The notes: generated by a model not told the origin, from the letters alone. A DNA stretch of 64,000 nt from Pochonia chlamydosporia 170 (GCF_001653235.2 NC_035791.1:5580001-5644000), one strand, 5' to 3'; shown: positions 46,248 through 57,718, numbered from the stretch's first letter. A program made the numbers and translations.

Positions 46248-48457
46248 TCAAACTAAGATCAAGCGCTCCGGTCCCTTCACATTGACATGTTGCCACAAGT
46301 CCTTCTCGATGACGCAAAGCCCGAGTCTGTAAACCATGTTTCCATCTCTTTCAACAAGCATGGCGTTGTAACTTTGGATGTGCTGGCAGCCATGTGCATG
46401 CACGATATTCCCACAATTTAATCCGTCAACTATTTCGGTGCACCTGTCATCTGTTTTCTTCCCGGCATTCGCAGACAACAGCACGAATTCTCCTAGCCTC
46501 TCAAGCTCTCCTTCGAAAAGACTCTTGCTTAGTGTGATCTCTCCTACATATATCCTGGAAGGTGTATATAGTATGACTGCCATGGTATCCGGTTGGTCTG
46601 GCGACGTTTGTTTTGTTGTTTCGTGATGATCCGTAGAATTGGCGTCATCCTTGTCTTCTGAGCAATCACTTTGTTCGTAGATCGTATATTGTCGAGAAAC
46701 CGTCAACTCAAATGTTTCGGCTGTGAGTTGTAACAGCCCATAGCTCATTAAATCGCTCGCTGAACGAAAAGCAGTCGGAATTGCCTGTTTCTTCTTGTCT
46801 CCTAGCTTGGTAGGATTTTTGCTGTGACTAGGGAAGCCAGCAGAGTGCATCAGAAAAAGGGGCTCATGCCAAGTAACCTGCGAGATGACATTGTCACCAC
46901 ACAAGTCGAGGAATCCAACGGCAGTATCTCTGGATAACCACGACCAAGATGGATAATTCAATAACTCTGTCACGCTCTTCAAGGCCAGGGTGTGCTGTGC
47001 TTGGCGTTGATGGTTCCCAACGCACCCACGCCAAAGAAGAGCGGCGTCCAATTTCTCAATTGGCAGACCCCAAATAAAACCCTTGGGGAATCTAGTTTTG
47101 TGTAGCCTGAGAATACCCATAAATGCCCAAGCGGCGTCTGCGACGTCTGAAAACTGTCTTTTGGTGAATTCCCTAACATCTCGGCAGTACTCTGCCATGC
47201 GGCATGGATGTTTAGAATCAACCCAGAATGATTTGGAACGAGGCCTGAGACTGCCAACATCATAAATCTCCTTATCCATGTCTTCTCGCCGATTTCCACA
47301 TCTGCAACTCCAGTAAAGCTGAAACTCGGTGAAAAATAGAATCCGACGTGCCAGCATCGCTTCTTGAAACGTCCAGCCTCGAGTGTTCCACGTGCTTTGA
47401 TTTAGCACGTAGCCGAGCGGTGGTAATCCTGTGATGAATTTTAAACTCCGTATCATGAGTCGTTGTTGCTGCCAGCCTTGTGTCGTACTTCTGGTACTAT
47501 GAAGTCCAGCATGAGCCCATCCCCCGTGGCGGCGACTATAACAAGGTGCGCATAGTGATAGATCTTATCCATGGCAGGCAGGTGCTTCAACTTATCACCG
47601 TCATCGTCCTGCAGGATGCAAAGGGAATCCACCCAGAGATATCGCAGCCTAATATTCCGCACCAGCTGGATGCATTCGAGTATTGTCTGAGGCAGCGTCG
47701 CTTCCTGTAAGCCAGATTTGGCGGAGTATTTGGATTGCGTAGCCGCAGTCAAGGCTCCCGTCGTGTTTGGGCCCCATACGTAGGATAGAGCCACATATCG
47801 TTCTGTTGGAGACGAAATAACGATCCTATTCTCGCAGACATCTACCAGACGCATGTTGTGGCTCTGCGGCCGAAGTAGATTGTAATTTCTACAGTTCTGG
47901 TGTAGAGTATCACAATCTCCCATCCAGGCCTTAATGAGACTGTAGTTAACTGTGGAGGAAATAGCACGGCCTCTAATATCCCTTTGCACTGTATCATACT
48001 GGGGGATGACAATGTCAAACGGTGATGATTCGTGTGGGTTGCCAGTGTCTTCCTCTAGAATTGTGCCAGCCGGGACTATGTTAGGTGACTGACCCAATTG
48101 TAAATGCACCTCTAGATACGCTCCAATTATTTTACGCGTTCGGCCTTGCCTCAAAATTTGGTCCCGCGCTTTGTTGTGATCTATGGCGAAGAAGAGTCGG
48201 CGTTGCTGAATCCTGACCGTAGTCGCCAGAGTTGGCCCACCGCTAGATGTCGGAAAACGAATAGAGGCAAGTATCAACCGACAGAACGGACATTGAGACT
48301 TCTTCATCAACTCCCCGACTGTTCCAATTTGGAAGTAGTTAAAATGGCGCCAACAGGCACCAATACTGGTCACAAGCCGTTGACAAACAGTACAGAGGCC
48401 GTCCTCTGGGTCGAAGGACAACGGCATCCCGTCCTCGTCCAGTTTCACACAAGACAT
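46248..48457 (-). pseudogene. HET-domain heterokaryon-incompatibility-type gene with an apparent single-base frameshift
   Basis: Two long minus-strand frames, 48457-47453 and 47456-46248, together form one HET-domain protein of about 735 residues. The first has the HET landmarks YVALSYVWG and YLWVDSLCILQDDDGDK, then AHLVIVAATGDG. The second carries GYVLNQSTWNTRGWTFQEAMLARR. The family pattern ATGDGAHAGL is recovered only if one base is added near 47518, where the sequence reads GATGGGCTCATG; beyond that point the other frame is open all the way. I found no GT..AG intron that repairs it. It is either a recent loss-of-function allele, common for incompatibility genes, or an assembly error. A zinc-ribbon-like Cys pattern (CTVCQRL, CPFC) lies near the N-terminus. 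Confidence 0.8.
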
Positions 48458-49713
48458 GGCTCAAGGTAACGAAGATGATTGTATGACGACCGATGTAGTA
48501 CGAAGCGCAGCGCCGGCAATAATGGCGAATAAGGGGTTGGTCTCGTCCCTTAGAGCATCAGTGGTGCCCGTTTATTCCAGCATGAGCGGGTGGAAAGAGG
48601 GCGGGCTGGCTGACTTTGTCTTAAAAGGAAGTAATGAATAATGAGTTGGCAACGACCCGTTAACATAGCCAGCGTGTCCTCTATGTGTATGTGTGCATGC
48701 TCACTCTCGGCCATCGACAACTATTCCAGCCTTGTAAAATCCCATTACCCCCAGCTAGAGGCTTGGACGCCAATCCCCAGGTAAATGGCAGCCTAAGTTC
48801 ACAAAAGTAAACCCCAGCCACAGAAAATTGAGCAGGCACTTGACGAGGCAGATTCGCACAACAGCTCGAGGCATGCGGTGTGCTGAGGGTGTTGCAGTGA
48901 GGCGCCATGCCGCAAGGCTCAGACGCTTGCGGGATGTAGATGCGCCTCACTTTGCGCGGGATGTCTGATTTGGTCTCACATTGCCTTTGAAATGATTTCG
49001 TATACTACGGCGTCTTTCTGTGAGACTCATCGAGACGTGGCACAGTGACAACCTATCCGATTTGCAGCCACCTGCAAGAAGTGGCGTCTCTTTTTCCAAT
49101 TCTGTACGGCAAGTTACCGAGATCTTCTGCTGCATTAACTGGTCTCTTTACAGTTTTAATAGACTTATTACAGTTCGCTAATACTCATTTTTTCCACATC
49201 GTAAGTCTCCTACATTCACAATAGTGGGCTAAATTATCACCCTCTAAGGCACATGATTTGGGCGCAAAATGTTGAAGCACTATTACTTATCCGCTATATA
49301 GCCCCGAGGTGTCTGCCCGGCTACAAATAACATTATCACGCATAACTCGAGTTCTTTATTTGCGCAAGGAAAAAACACCCATTTTCCGAAAGAATCCAGA
49401 CTCCAATTCCATCATAGGTATTCTACCTCGTGGCTTAAAGTTACACATGTTGTGTAAACCCACAGGTTTTATGTCTACTCACACATATGTATGTAGCTAG
49501 ATGTCGGTGAATACTTCATACGGGACTGCTACTGTTTCGGTTATATCTGATGTTTGTCGAAAAAAAGGAGTGTTGCAGTAATGTTGTTGGTGGTTTAGAG
49601 TGTCGCATTGAGTGTAGCTGTCTATGGACGAAAAACTAGATAGGTGCAAGCAAACAGAAGGAGAGGACAAAAACAAAACTAAAAACAGATTCTTCTCCCC
49701 AAAAACGAACCCA
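48458..49713. other. Intergenic, about 1.25 kb
   Basis: Upstream region of the HET-domain gene. Short frames on both strands have no family resemblance. Confidence 0.45.
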
Positions 49714-50185
49714 TTAGTCTGAATAGACAAAGAATGCGCAACGCAGAAGCAAACCCTTATGAAATGTTCCCATACTCGATCGTCGACTTGAGGGAGTAAT
49801 CCCGTTGCGGCTTAGGATGAGTGGGCTGTCGGAGAGAACTGGTAAGCTTGACTTCTCAATACTACATCTACGGAGAGTCGGTCTCATACCGACTTTACCT
49901 GCCACTTCTATGGCAGCTCTCGCACCGCATTAGGACGTAATATCCGTAGACAACATGCTGAGGCGCGGGAGACCTGCAGAAGCCGCTTTGCCCAGATGGT
50001 GTATTCGTCGAACCACACTTGAATGGATGCCGTTTGCACAAGTGACCGCAGGTACCATAAAAGCAGTACCATCCACATGGACAATTGTCAGGATTTCGAA
50101 CGTCGAACACAAGAGAATTCTGTGTAGCTCGCACTACTTGGTTTGGGCGGATGGCAGTAGGCTGAGGTGGGGGTGGGTTTTGCAT
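49714..50185 (-). CDS. Possible small cysteine-rich protein, unrecognised
   Basis: A minus-strand frame from 50185 runs about 96 codons and contains a dense, regular cysteine set: CPCGWYCFYGTCGHLC, then KCG, then FCRSPAP, and a closing CESC. The paired CXXC-like spacing suggests a metal-binding module rather than chance. A GTAAAG donor next to the stop (about 49894) and a CCGACAG acceptor near 49832 could extend it into a second exon. No signal peptide is evident and the 5' end may be incomplete. I do not recognise the family. Confidence 0.35.
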
Positions 50186-51469
50186 CTTGGAGAGCGGTAA
50201 AATTAGATAGAGCGTTCTATTTTATCACTGACAAGAGCTCAGGTCGAGTTTGTCTTTGTGAAAGTAAAACTCTGGGTAATGATATTCGTGACGATGTTGC
50301 AACGCAGATTCAGCCCTCAGCACACGGCGAGAGGTGTCAACTACTATATATACCTCGGGAAGCAGTGTGCTTTATAAGGCGAATTTATCCTGCCATGTTG
50401 ATCAACATGTATGTTGGATATAACGACCAACTCTGTCCGCAATTTGTTTCGAACTTATGAAGTAGTCGAGTGTTGGTCTATGGACTTCGCCAACCAATAC
50501 GTCAAATGGTGCCAGGCGTCGTGTCCATGTCTGGTTTTACGCGCTGGTCAAAGCAGGTGTTGGCCCGTTCGTTAGGCCGGGCACACACCAGGGGCAGGCA
50601 ACAGTCTGCGGTAAGTTGTATTTGCCCATACGAAGGTATTCGCCAGTGCATCTCAGTATCTTAGAATACAACTCGATATGTGATACCTTTTCATGGTTTG
50701 AATACTTTTTACCCCCCACGATAGTTCAATCTGTATCATTCTGTGGCAGTGCAATCCAACGAGGGACGCAAGGCCAAGCTTGAAGCCTGATCTCGGGCAC
50801 ACGAGGCAGTCAACAAGGCTCAATGGCTTGCAAAGACCTTCGTGTTGGCCCAACATCAAGTTAGCTCTTGTTGGCGACACGGCTGCAGAAGAGGCTACTC
50901 TCTACTCTCTAGTATCTATCTACCAAATGAAATTTGAAACCAGGAGCACCGGGCCGCCGAACGGGCCATAAAAGATGGCGGTGCAACATGACACTGGCCA
51001 ACAATGACATGGATACGGCCAGGTATGAAAATGCCTTGTTTGATACTGTACCTCAACGCGAAGCCTCCGGATTGGAATTGAGCAGTCAATAAGAATAAGC
51101 GCCCGTTGAGCGCTTGACAACAAGACCTGACGGTTTGACACTAGCGCCGCATTTGTGAGGGCAGACCCACATGCAGTCTGGGCTGGTCCTCTCGCATCTG
51201 GTTGCATGTGTGCCTTTCGTCGGGTCACAACAGACTCGACCAGGCAGACCAGTTGACTTCACTTGCCAGACTACATTTGACCATTGGATATTTTTCATCT
51301 AAATAAGTTCAATCTTCATCACCTCTTTCCCGCCTGCATATGCGAGCAGCGTAGTCACTCAACCCTTCATCATAGCTGCCGTTTTCACCCCCTCGTTTCC
51401 GCTTGACCTTCTGACCCCTGACCTCTGAGGATTGAGTTTGCCGCGCTCCGAACAAAGAAAGCAGAAGAC
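50186..51469. other. Intergenic, about 1.3 kb
   Basis: No supported gene. The last few hundred bases form the promoter of the kinase-like gene. Confidence 0.45.
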
Positions 51470-52720
51470 ATGATTGACGAGAACTGGAGGTATTTCGCCC
51501 CGGAAGGCGATATAACGCCCGGAGGACCAAGCTCATGGTATATCCTTGACTGGGACCAACGACGTACTATCGCAGTTACCATGGATGAGGAACAAGAGAG
51601 CGAAGATGCTGCCATCCAGCACCTTAGGAAGCACATTGATTCTCTGGGTACCGATGTATACGCCATTCATGTATCGCAAGATGGTGATTTGATCTCCGTC
51701 TCTACGAACCCCGAGGAAGACCAAGCAACCTGTGTTTACTACCCTCCGCTGAAGGATTTTCAGCTACCCTCTCATGTCAAGACTGTACTTCGTTCAGAAC
51801 TGGTCGAATTAGACCGACTTGGTCCAAATGTCGACCATGTTTCGTATGCGCCATGTGCTGAGGCAACTGAAACCAGCCAAGCAGTGTTCAAATACTACTT
51901 CCTATTACAATTTATCCACAAGGTGTGGCACGAGATGAACTTGTGGATGCGCCTTCCTCCAAACAAGAGCATTGTTCCTTTGGAACGAATTGTGTTGGAC
52001 GAGCTATACGGCCATGTCGTCGGCTTCACAAGCCAGTATGTCCCCGGTGGCACACTCAAGGAGGACCAGTCGCGCACCTTTAGGATTGAGTGGCTCCGGC
52101 AGCTGACATGTGTTGTTGACGACTTGAATCTCAAATACGGCATCGTCCATCAGGACATCTCCGCACGGAATCTACTCATCAACCCCGAGACAGACGCCAT
52201 CATGCTGTTCGACTTCAATTATAGTGGCCAGATAGGCGGCATTGGATATAGTAAGCACCGAGACGATGTGAAGGGAGTTATATTCACTCTATACGAGATA
52301 ATCACCCGCGATACGCGGTTCCGGAGCGTCCCTCATCCACGACAGAATCCAGCCGACGTACAGGAAATGGAGGAGTGGGTGCAACATCCAGATGTCAAAC
52401 TGGATAACCCCGTTTCAGAATTTCGCTCAGTACTAAATGAGTGGGTGGATAAAAGACGAAAGGGAAAGCAGATCACTCTATACACTGAAGCACCCGAGTA
52501 CATTGACTGGCCAGACTTTCCAATGCCCCCTCCGACGGATGTCGTATTCTCAGACGGGATGGGGAACTCTACAGTTGTGCCATCAGTCGTCTTGAGCAAT
52601 CAGCGCCGTGATCTGCGAGAGGAGGGCATCGCCTATTTAGATTGGGAACGTCCTGCGCAGATCAAGCTAGACAAAGAAAAGATCCTGCTTGCCACTGGGC
52701 AATACCTGACTACAACGTAG
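51470..52720 (+). CDS. Protein-kinase-like (PKL-fold) protein with N-terminal extension
   Basis: This is an intronless 416-aa frame. Residues 1-130 form an acidic, unrecognised extension. From about 138 a compact kinase-like fold can be traced: a VAIK-type lysine K141 in AVFKYYF, a helix-C glutamate E155, a hinge near TSQYVPGGTL, the catalytic loop H227-Q-D229 with N234 (VHQDISARNLLI) and the metal aspartate D248 in DFN, where most kinases have DFG. A glycine-rich loop is not evident. It may phosphorylate proteins or small molecules. The C-terminal 130 residues contain PHPRQNPADVQEMEEWV and a tail of unknown role. Similar stand-alone kinase-like genes are numerous in filamentous fungi. No signal peptide or membrane segment is seen. 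Confidence 0.78.
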   Translation: MIDENWRYFAPEGDITPGGPSSWYILDWDQRRTIAVTMDEEQESEDAAIQHLRKHIDSLGTDVYAIHVSQDGDLISVSTNPEEDQATCVYYPPLKDFQLPSHVKTVLRSELVELDRLGPNVDHVSYAPCAEATETSQAVFKYYFLLQFIHKVWHEMNLWMRLPPNKSIVPLERIVLDELYGHVVGFTSQYVPGGTLKEDQSRTFRIEWLRQLTCVVDDLNLKYGIVHQDISARNLLINPETDAIMLFDFNYSGQIGGIGYSKHRDDVKGVIFTLYEIITRDTRFRSVPHPRQNPADVQEMEEWVQHPDVKLDNPVSEFRSVLNEWVDKRRKGKQITLYTEAPEYIDWPDFPMPPPTDVVFSDGMGNSTVVPSVVLSNQRRDLREEGIAYLDWERPAQIKLDKEKILLATGQYLTTT

Positions 52721-53388
52721 CTCAGTATGACGCTGGTATGAAGCAGAGATGCTATCTATCTAGACTAATACATCTGGATTGTCTCCTTTCCCCTCTGCCT
52801 CAGAAGAATACGGCCAACTTTCACCGCTTGTACATTTAGATGGCCTTTGACTGTTAGCATCATTCAATACACCATTCTGTCCAATTTCAATGTTCTAAGT
52901 AGCTATAGACTAAAATCTACCAACTGTTGGTGCAATGCCCATGAAGAGATACAACAACATCTTCCTGAATACTGTGGTCATTTCAAGTCCTAATTTGCCA
53001 TTCGAGAACTTATATTCCATATTCTTCAATCTGCCCATATTTTGGAGTGGATCACTTCCGTCATCCAAGATTCATGTTTTTACGGGCATGAAGCTTTTTG
53101 CGCACATTGATCAGTTGGAGCATATATTATTTAGCCATGGTCCATTGTCAGGAACTGGCCGATCAGCCAATTTTGGTGACTTGCTCGCGATCTACAGTGA
53201 TTAGTCATTACGCAACATTGTGCTTACGGTCTCCAGTTCAACAGGAGTGAGACGCTGACATCAGCTAATGCCACGTAATGGTTTGGATATTTCGCTGCTC
53301 AGTTTAGTGTTTTATTGTCGGTTACGAAAGAATTGAACAACAACATCATAACCAAGACGGCATTCATTGCTGAACGTCCAATTTTCCA
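52721..53388. other. Intergenic, about 670 bp
   Basis: Spacer between the kinase-like gene and the second Zn2Cys6 gene, both plus strand. The 89-codon frame at 52935-53204 lacks any recognisable feature. Confidence 0.45.
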
Positions 53389-54744
53389 ATGCGTCAACGC
53401 CGCAAGACACACACAAAGTCGAAGACTGGGTGCCGGCCATGCAGGGAAAGGCATGTGAAGGTATGACGTCTTGTTTCATGTTCTTTCTCAAGCATGGATG
53501 GTCGATAGTTTCGACACTGGCCGCTGCCCCATTAACGTAATGCCACAAACTCAAGGCTCTCTCCAGACTACTAACTCTGTGTCTTTATGCAGTGTGACGA
53601 ACAAGGTCCTCCATGTGTCAATTGCACTGTCCGGAACCTGCCTTGTTCGTACTTGACCCCCAGATCTGGATATGGCGTTTCAAAGAGGCTTGCCTACCCG
53701 CATGATACCGACAGTTTGCTGGTGCGATCGTCATCTAACGAATCAACGCCACAACCAACAAGGGCTTTACCGAGTGTTCACGATGTAATTGAACTGGAAT
53801 TACTTCATCGCTGGACGATGATAACATCTCATAGTGTCTCATGTAACCCTATAGAGCACCATTGGATGCAGTTTTCCCTACCGCAGCAGGCGTTTCGACA
53901 TCACTTCATCCTTTACAACATGCTCAGCACTGCAGCACTTGACATCATCGCTTCCTCTAAAGACGGTGCCGAAACTGCGCCGTACCATCAAGCCGCCCTC
54001 AAATACTTCAACAAGTCTAGTGCTCTGATGCGACAGGAACTCTCAAACGCGAGGGGTGAGGAAACTACACATCTGTTGTTTTTGAATGCAACATTTACGG
54101 TCTACAACCACATCGCCATTTCACAACACCTCATGACCGACGGCGCAACTCAAGCACCGCCGTTATCAGCAATACAACGTGCCTGCTTGTTGTTTGAGAT
54201 GTGTCTCGGTGCATCGTATGTGATGAATCTGAACCCGACAGCACTGGAAAAGAGTCTGGCGTATCTTCCGTCCCTTCACGAGCAGTGGAGTAGCTTGCCG
54301 TTGGATCATCTACGTGAAGAAGACAGATATGGATTGAGCCTGTTGGACTCCATCAAGGACGCCATTTTCTTTGGGGACGCCAACGAGAGCGAAGACACGA
54401 TCATCACAAGAGATACGTATGATGGATCCATGAAACGAATGCGGCTATGTTACTCTCATGATTTGCATCATGTCGCTCAAGGTTTCTGCATGTCGTTTCC
54501 GAAATACAGCGGCAGTGATCTTGCAAAAGCCGCCAAGGCGCATGACCCCATGGCATTGCTGCTCATCATGTACTGGGGTGTGCTTTTGCATCGCCTGGCG
54601 GCTGATGTGTGGTGGATAGGACCATTGGGACAGCAGTTGGTGCAAGAAGGGGCAGAAATTGTGAGCCGTTCAAAGTTAGTACATGTGCCTGCGACTTTAG
54701 AGGCCGTGATGTGGACACGATTGCAAACCGGTAATTTAGACTAG
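53389..54744 (+). CDS. Zn2Cys6 transcription factor (UPC2-like length), two exons
   Basis: Exons 53389-53460 and 53593-54744 give 407 aa. The 132-nt intron splits the DNA-binding domain exactly before the third cysteine. The joined cluster reads CRPCRERHVKC then CVNC and C, with spacing C-X2-C-X6-C-X6-C-X2-C-X6-C. The short first exon is basic (MRQRRKTHTKSKTG), typical of the flank of Zn2Cys6 domains. The rest is a helical regulatory domain with ELELLHRWTMIT near residue 85 and no standard fungal_trans motif, a layout like sterol-uptake-regulator-type proteins. It should be nuclear. Its targets are unknown; the neighbouring small secreted-protein genes are candidates by position only. Confidence 0.85.
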
Positions 54745-55347
54745 AATATTGAATGAGTTTGTTCTTCACCGTTTGGAAACTTGTGGTGACGATCAGCATT
54801 GTGGTCTGACATGCAGACACGCGGGCATGGTATCTATTTATAGACGAGAAAAAGGCCATTAACAGTGAAACAATATTTAACTACAAAACTATGATGTCTA
54901 TATTTTGAGAGAAATTACTTTATTTAACGGCCCAAAACAGCAGTTGATCCCGCCAGGATAAGAGATGAATGTGTCCCAGAATGGATCGCGATGATCGACA
55001 GGCTATATCTCAGGGTATGGAGGCGTAAGACAAGATTCTTATGTGCATACACGCGTATAGAGTCTCCACTTACGGGTAAGCTAGAGCCGAATTGTCGCTC
55101 AGGTATCTTTATGTCATCCAAAAGGGAGCAGCAAGACCTATTCGGGATGGGATCTCCAAGCCGTTGCTCAAATGACGGGATGCGTGAATGGTCGGCGGAT
55201 TGCTCATTGCCAACTGTGTATAAAACAAGAGTCTCCTCGCTCAAAAGATCCAGATTGTCTCCAACGAAATGCAAAGACAGAAACAGCAATTCTGAAAATC
55301 CTCTCAAACCTCATTTTACTCAAACCTTACTCTATCAACCCGCGATC
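54745..55347. other. Intergenic, about 600 bp
   Basis: Promoter region of the first small secreted-protein gene; a TATA box at 55219 is listed separately. The frame opened from 54991 is an upstream in-frame extension of that gene and lacks coding character. Confidence 0.5.
55219..55225 (+). promoter_or_regulatory. TATA box, small secreted-protein gene 1
   Basis: TATAAAA lies 129 bp upstream of the ATG at 55348. The paralogues at 56808 and 57838 have TATA boxes at nearly the same distance, suggesting that promoters duplicated with the genes. Confidence 0.5.
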
Positions 55348-55686
55348 ATGCAGCTCGGCAGGGCACTCACATTCCTAACTCTCACCCCCATCGCGTTCTC
55401 ATTTAAAATCCGCGCATTCAGCGGTGACAAATGCACGGGTAGTGCTAAAGAAATTAATATTTGGGATAATTCCTGCCGAACGACTAGTCTCCCCACGACA
55501 AGATCTTTCAGAGTCTTGGCTTACGGGGCTCATCGCCAGAGAGCAACGTTTTATGGGGCACCTGCTTGCTACCCTAACAAGAATGAGAAGGATTGGTGGG
55601 CTGATGGTGGCAGTAATGTTTTTAAGAAGGGGGACTGCGTGAGTTTGTATTTTAATGCGAAGGCTTATGGCTCTCGGTCTGCTTGA
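55348..55686 (+). CDS. Small secreted cysteine protein, family member 1
   Basis: This is a 112-aa intronless protein. A signal peptide of about 18 residues (MQLGRALTFLTLTPIAFS) precedes a mature domain of about 94 residues with four cysteines. Segments shared with the two neighbouring paralogues are GSAKEINIWDN, SFRVLAYGAHRQRA, WWADGGSNVFKK and the closing SRSA. The two long conserved strands, with C-TGS and a following FRV segment, are reminiscent of a beta/gamma-crystallin-like unit, but I cannot assign a family. I chose the ATG at 55348 because it starts the signal peptide; the open frame extends upstream to 54991 without coding character. It is probably an extracellular effector or antimicrobial-type protein; the function is unknown. 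Confidence 0.85.
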   Translation: MQLGRALTFLTLTPIAFSFKIRAFSGDKCTGSAKEINIWDNSCRTTSLPTTRSFRVLAYGAHRQRATFYGAPACYPNKNEKDWWADGGSNVFKKGDCVSLYFNAKAYGSRSA

Positions 55687-56463
55687 TGGGTTCAATGAGT
55701 TTGCCTCTGGGAACGTGGATGAACTGGAGGTAGGATAGAGAGACTGCGGTGCTACCAAATCCCTATATGGTAGTTATAGCTAAGATTTTACCGTAATACA
55801 TCGATAACTCATGATATACTTTGGCCTTGCTTGAAGTGTGGTAATGCGTGCATCCACATGTTTGACCTTACAGAAACAAAGACTGCGAAGCTCCCGTCCC
55901 GGCCAAGATCAGCTGAGCCAAATCAATTGGAACCATTACCACTCTAGTTCCTGTTAGTATTAAGTTACCTGATGAGAGTGCATCTGACTAGGAGGCTCAA
56001 CGTAAACCACAAGTCATTTCATGGACAACAAGGCTCGAGGAACGAGCCTAGATACCACGTTAAAGCATATTACTAGCTTTATTTGTGTGTATCAGCAATG
56101 CTTTCCCTTTCGTTGGAGCAAACGGCCTAGCAGTTGGTTTCATGTGACAAGCTAGGTACTCCAAATTGACAACAAAAACACAGAGAGCCTACACGATTTT
56201 AACCACTTCACTGCAACAAAGTTGACGGTCAAAATGTCACACCAATAACTTTATATTCACGACTAAAGGAGTGTCTGAAACTGCCATTGGCCGCCCACGA
56301 ATCCTTAGTACAACCACAGTTCTCCATACACTCATCAAATAACATTCCCCTCTTCGGTCTCTCTGTACGTATCTTGAAAGAGCTTCCCTGCGGCTTGTAT
56401 TAACATCACAGGCATATACCAAAGTGTGCGCATTTAAATAATGGCTTACCTACAGAACTGCCA
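55687..56463. other. Intergenic between secreted-protein genes 1 and 2
   Basis: About 780 bp between the convergent 3' ends of two paralogues. No feature is supported inside. Confidence 0.5.
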
Positions 56464-56808
56464 TTAGGCAGAACGGGAGTTCATCACCCGCGCAGAGGTG
56501 CTTAAGGTGAGGCACTTGTCCTTCTTGAACTTGTCACTGCCGCCATCGGCCCAATAGCTCTGGAATGGAGTACCAGAAGTGCACCACGAGTCAGATGCCT
56601 TGTGAAATTCGGCTCTCTGGCGGTGCGCGCCGTAGGCCAACACTCGGAAGGACTTAAATGTTGGGATGTCAGTGCTGCGGCAGGTATTATCCCAAATATT
56701 GATCTCCTTGGCGCTTCCCGTGCAATCTTTGCCCGTGAAGGTTCGGATCTTAAAGGAGAAGGCTCCGGAGCCAAGGGCAAGAAGAGTGAGGGCTGAGTCG
56801 AGACGCAT
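56464..56808 (-). CDS. Small secreted cysteine protein, family member 2
   Basis: This 114-aa intronless protein is on the opposite strand to its two paralogues. The signal peptide is MRLDSALTLLALGSGAFS. The mature part has the same four-cysteine plan (DCTGS, NTCRS, WCTS, KCLT), with GSAKEINIWDN, SFRVLAYGAHRQRA, YWADGGSDKFKK and the terminal SRSA. It differs most around the third cysteine, where it has a longer polar insert (SDSWCTSGTPFQS). The inverted orientation means the family expanded by more than simple head-to-tail duplication. Expression probably starts from the TATA box on the minus strand near 56919-56926. Confidence 0.85.
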   Translation of the reverse strand: MRLDSALTLLALGSGAFSFKIRTFTGKDCTGSAKEINIWDNTCRSTDIPTFKSFRVLAYGAHRQRAEFHKASDSWCTSGTPFQSYWADGGSDKFKKDKCLTLSTSARVMNSRSA

Positions 56809-56918
56809 TGTGTCTGTGGTAGAAATGAAGATGTACTTTAGTTGTTTTGAGTCTGGGTAATGGGAGATCTTGTGCTTGCTAGCTTGTTACTGCGTTGAAT
56901 TAGTCGTGGAAGTTGCCT

Positions 56919-56926
56919 CCTTTATA
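56919..56926 (-). promoter_or_regulatory. TATA box, small secreted-protein gene 2
   Basis: TATAAAGG on the minus strand, about 111-118 bp upstream of the ATG at 56808. Confidence 0.45.
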
Positions 56927-57709
56927 TTTACGCAGTTTATAGTAGCTAATACTCTAAGGCGGCGTTGATTCAACATCACCACCTGCCAGCGGCCCATATC
57001 GCCTGTTTCGGTGTTTCCTTGATTAGTTGCTTATCGATCCGCCCATAAGTCAGCAAGTTAATGTCCAATTCGGCCGAGAAAAAACAAGCCCCCACGTCAA
57101 TCTCCACAGATGACTTGAGCTGTTGTAAGAGTGGCTCATGTAAGATCTAGCACAGCCAGATCTACATGCCAAGTCGTGCACCAGGCGAAGTTTGCCATTC
57201 CCCGACAGTACAACTGCCACTGCGGGCCTGGGTACGGGGGTGAAATCTTACCGCAGGTACGCGTGTATGCAGGTCAGATGTTTAAGCCCCAACGCTATTT
57301 GTAGTATGTCGTGAGATTTGCCACTAGATTCAAGACCAGATAACTATCGTAAATATGAGCTGCATTGTGAGCAGTATATGGGTTGAGATGGATTGTTGAC
57401 TCTGATTGGCTGCGTGAACTGATGATCCAAGGGTAACTCACATTTCGGGCGGATCTTATGATGACTTCAATGATGTCCCGCAGACAGACATGATCTCTCT
57501 TGGCATCTGACCGAAAATGTTGCGCTTCATGATACCGAATCTGTCAAACCATGTCTTCAACTTAACATGATGACTACGATTACCACAGAGTCTAAACCGG
57601 TGGAACACATATGATACGAAAAGATATCAGTCAGGCCTAAAAATAGAGACCTAATATCACAAGATGGGAAGATGGCCCAAAGAATTGGCAAATCCGCCTT
57701 TAGCAAAAG
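56927..57709. other. Divergent intergenic region between secreted-protein genes 2 and 3
   Basis: The two genes are divergently transcribed, with about 1.03 kb between their ATGs. No coding frame is convincing. Shared regulatory sites are possible but none was identified by eye. Confidence 0.45.
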
Positions 57710-57718
57710 TATAAAAGG
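57710..57718 (+). promoter_or_regulatory. TATA box, small secreted-protein gene 3
   Basis: TATAAAAGG lies about 120-128 bp upstream of the ATG at 57838. Confidence 0.55.

Noticed and set aside
47453..47456. ATGA overlap of the two HET frames as a coupled two-cistron arrangement
   Set aside because: Translational coupling is a bacterial feature; the two frames are halves of one HET-domain protein, so a frameshift is the better explanation.
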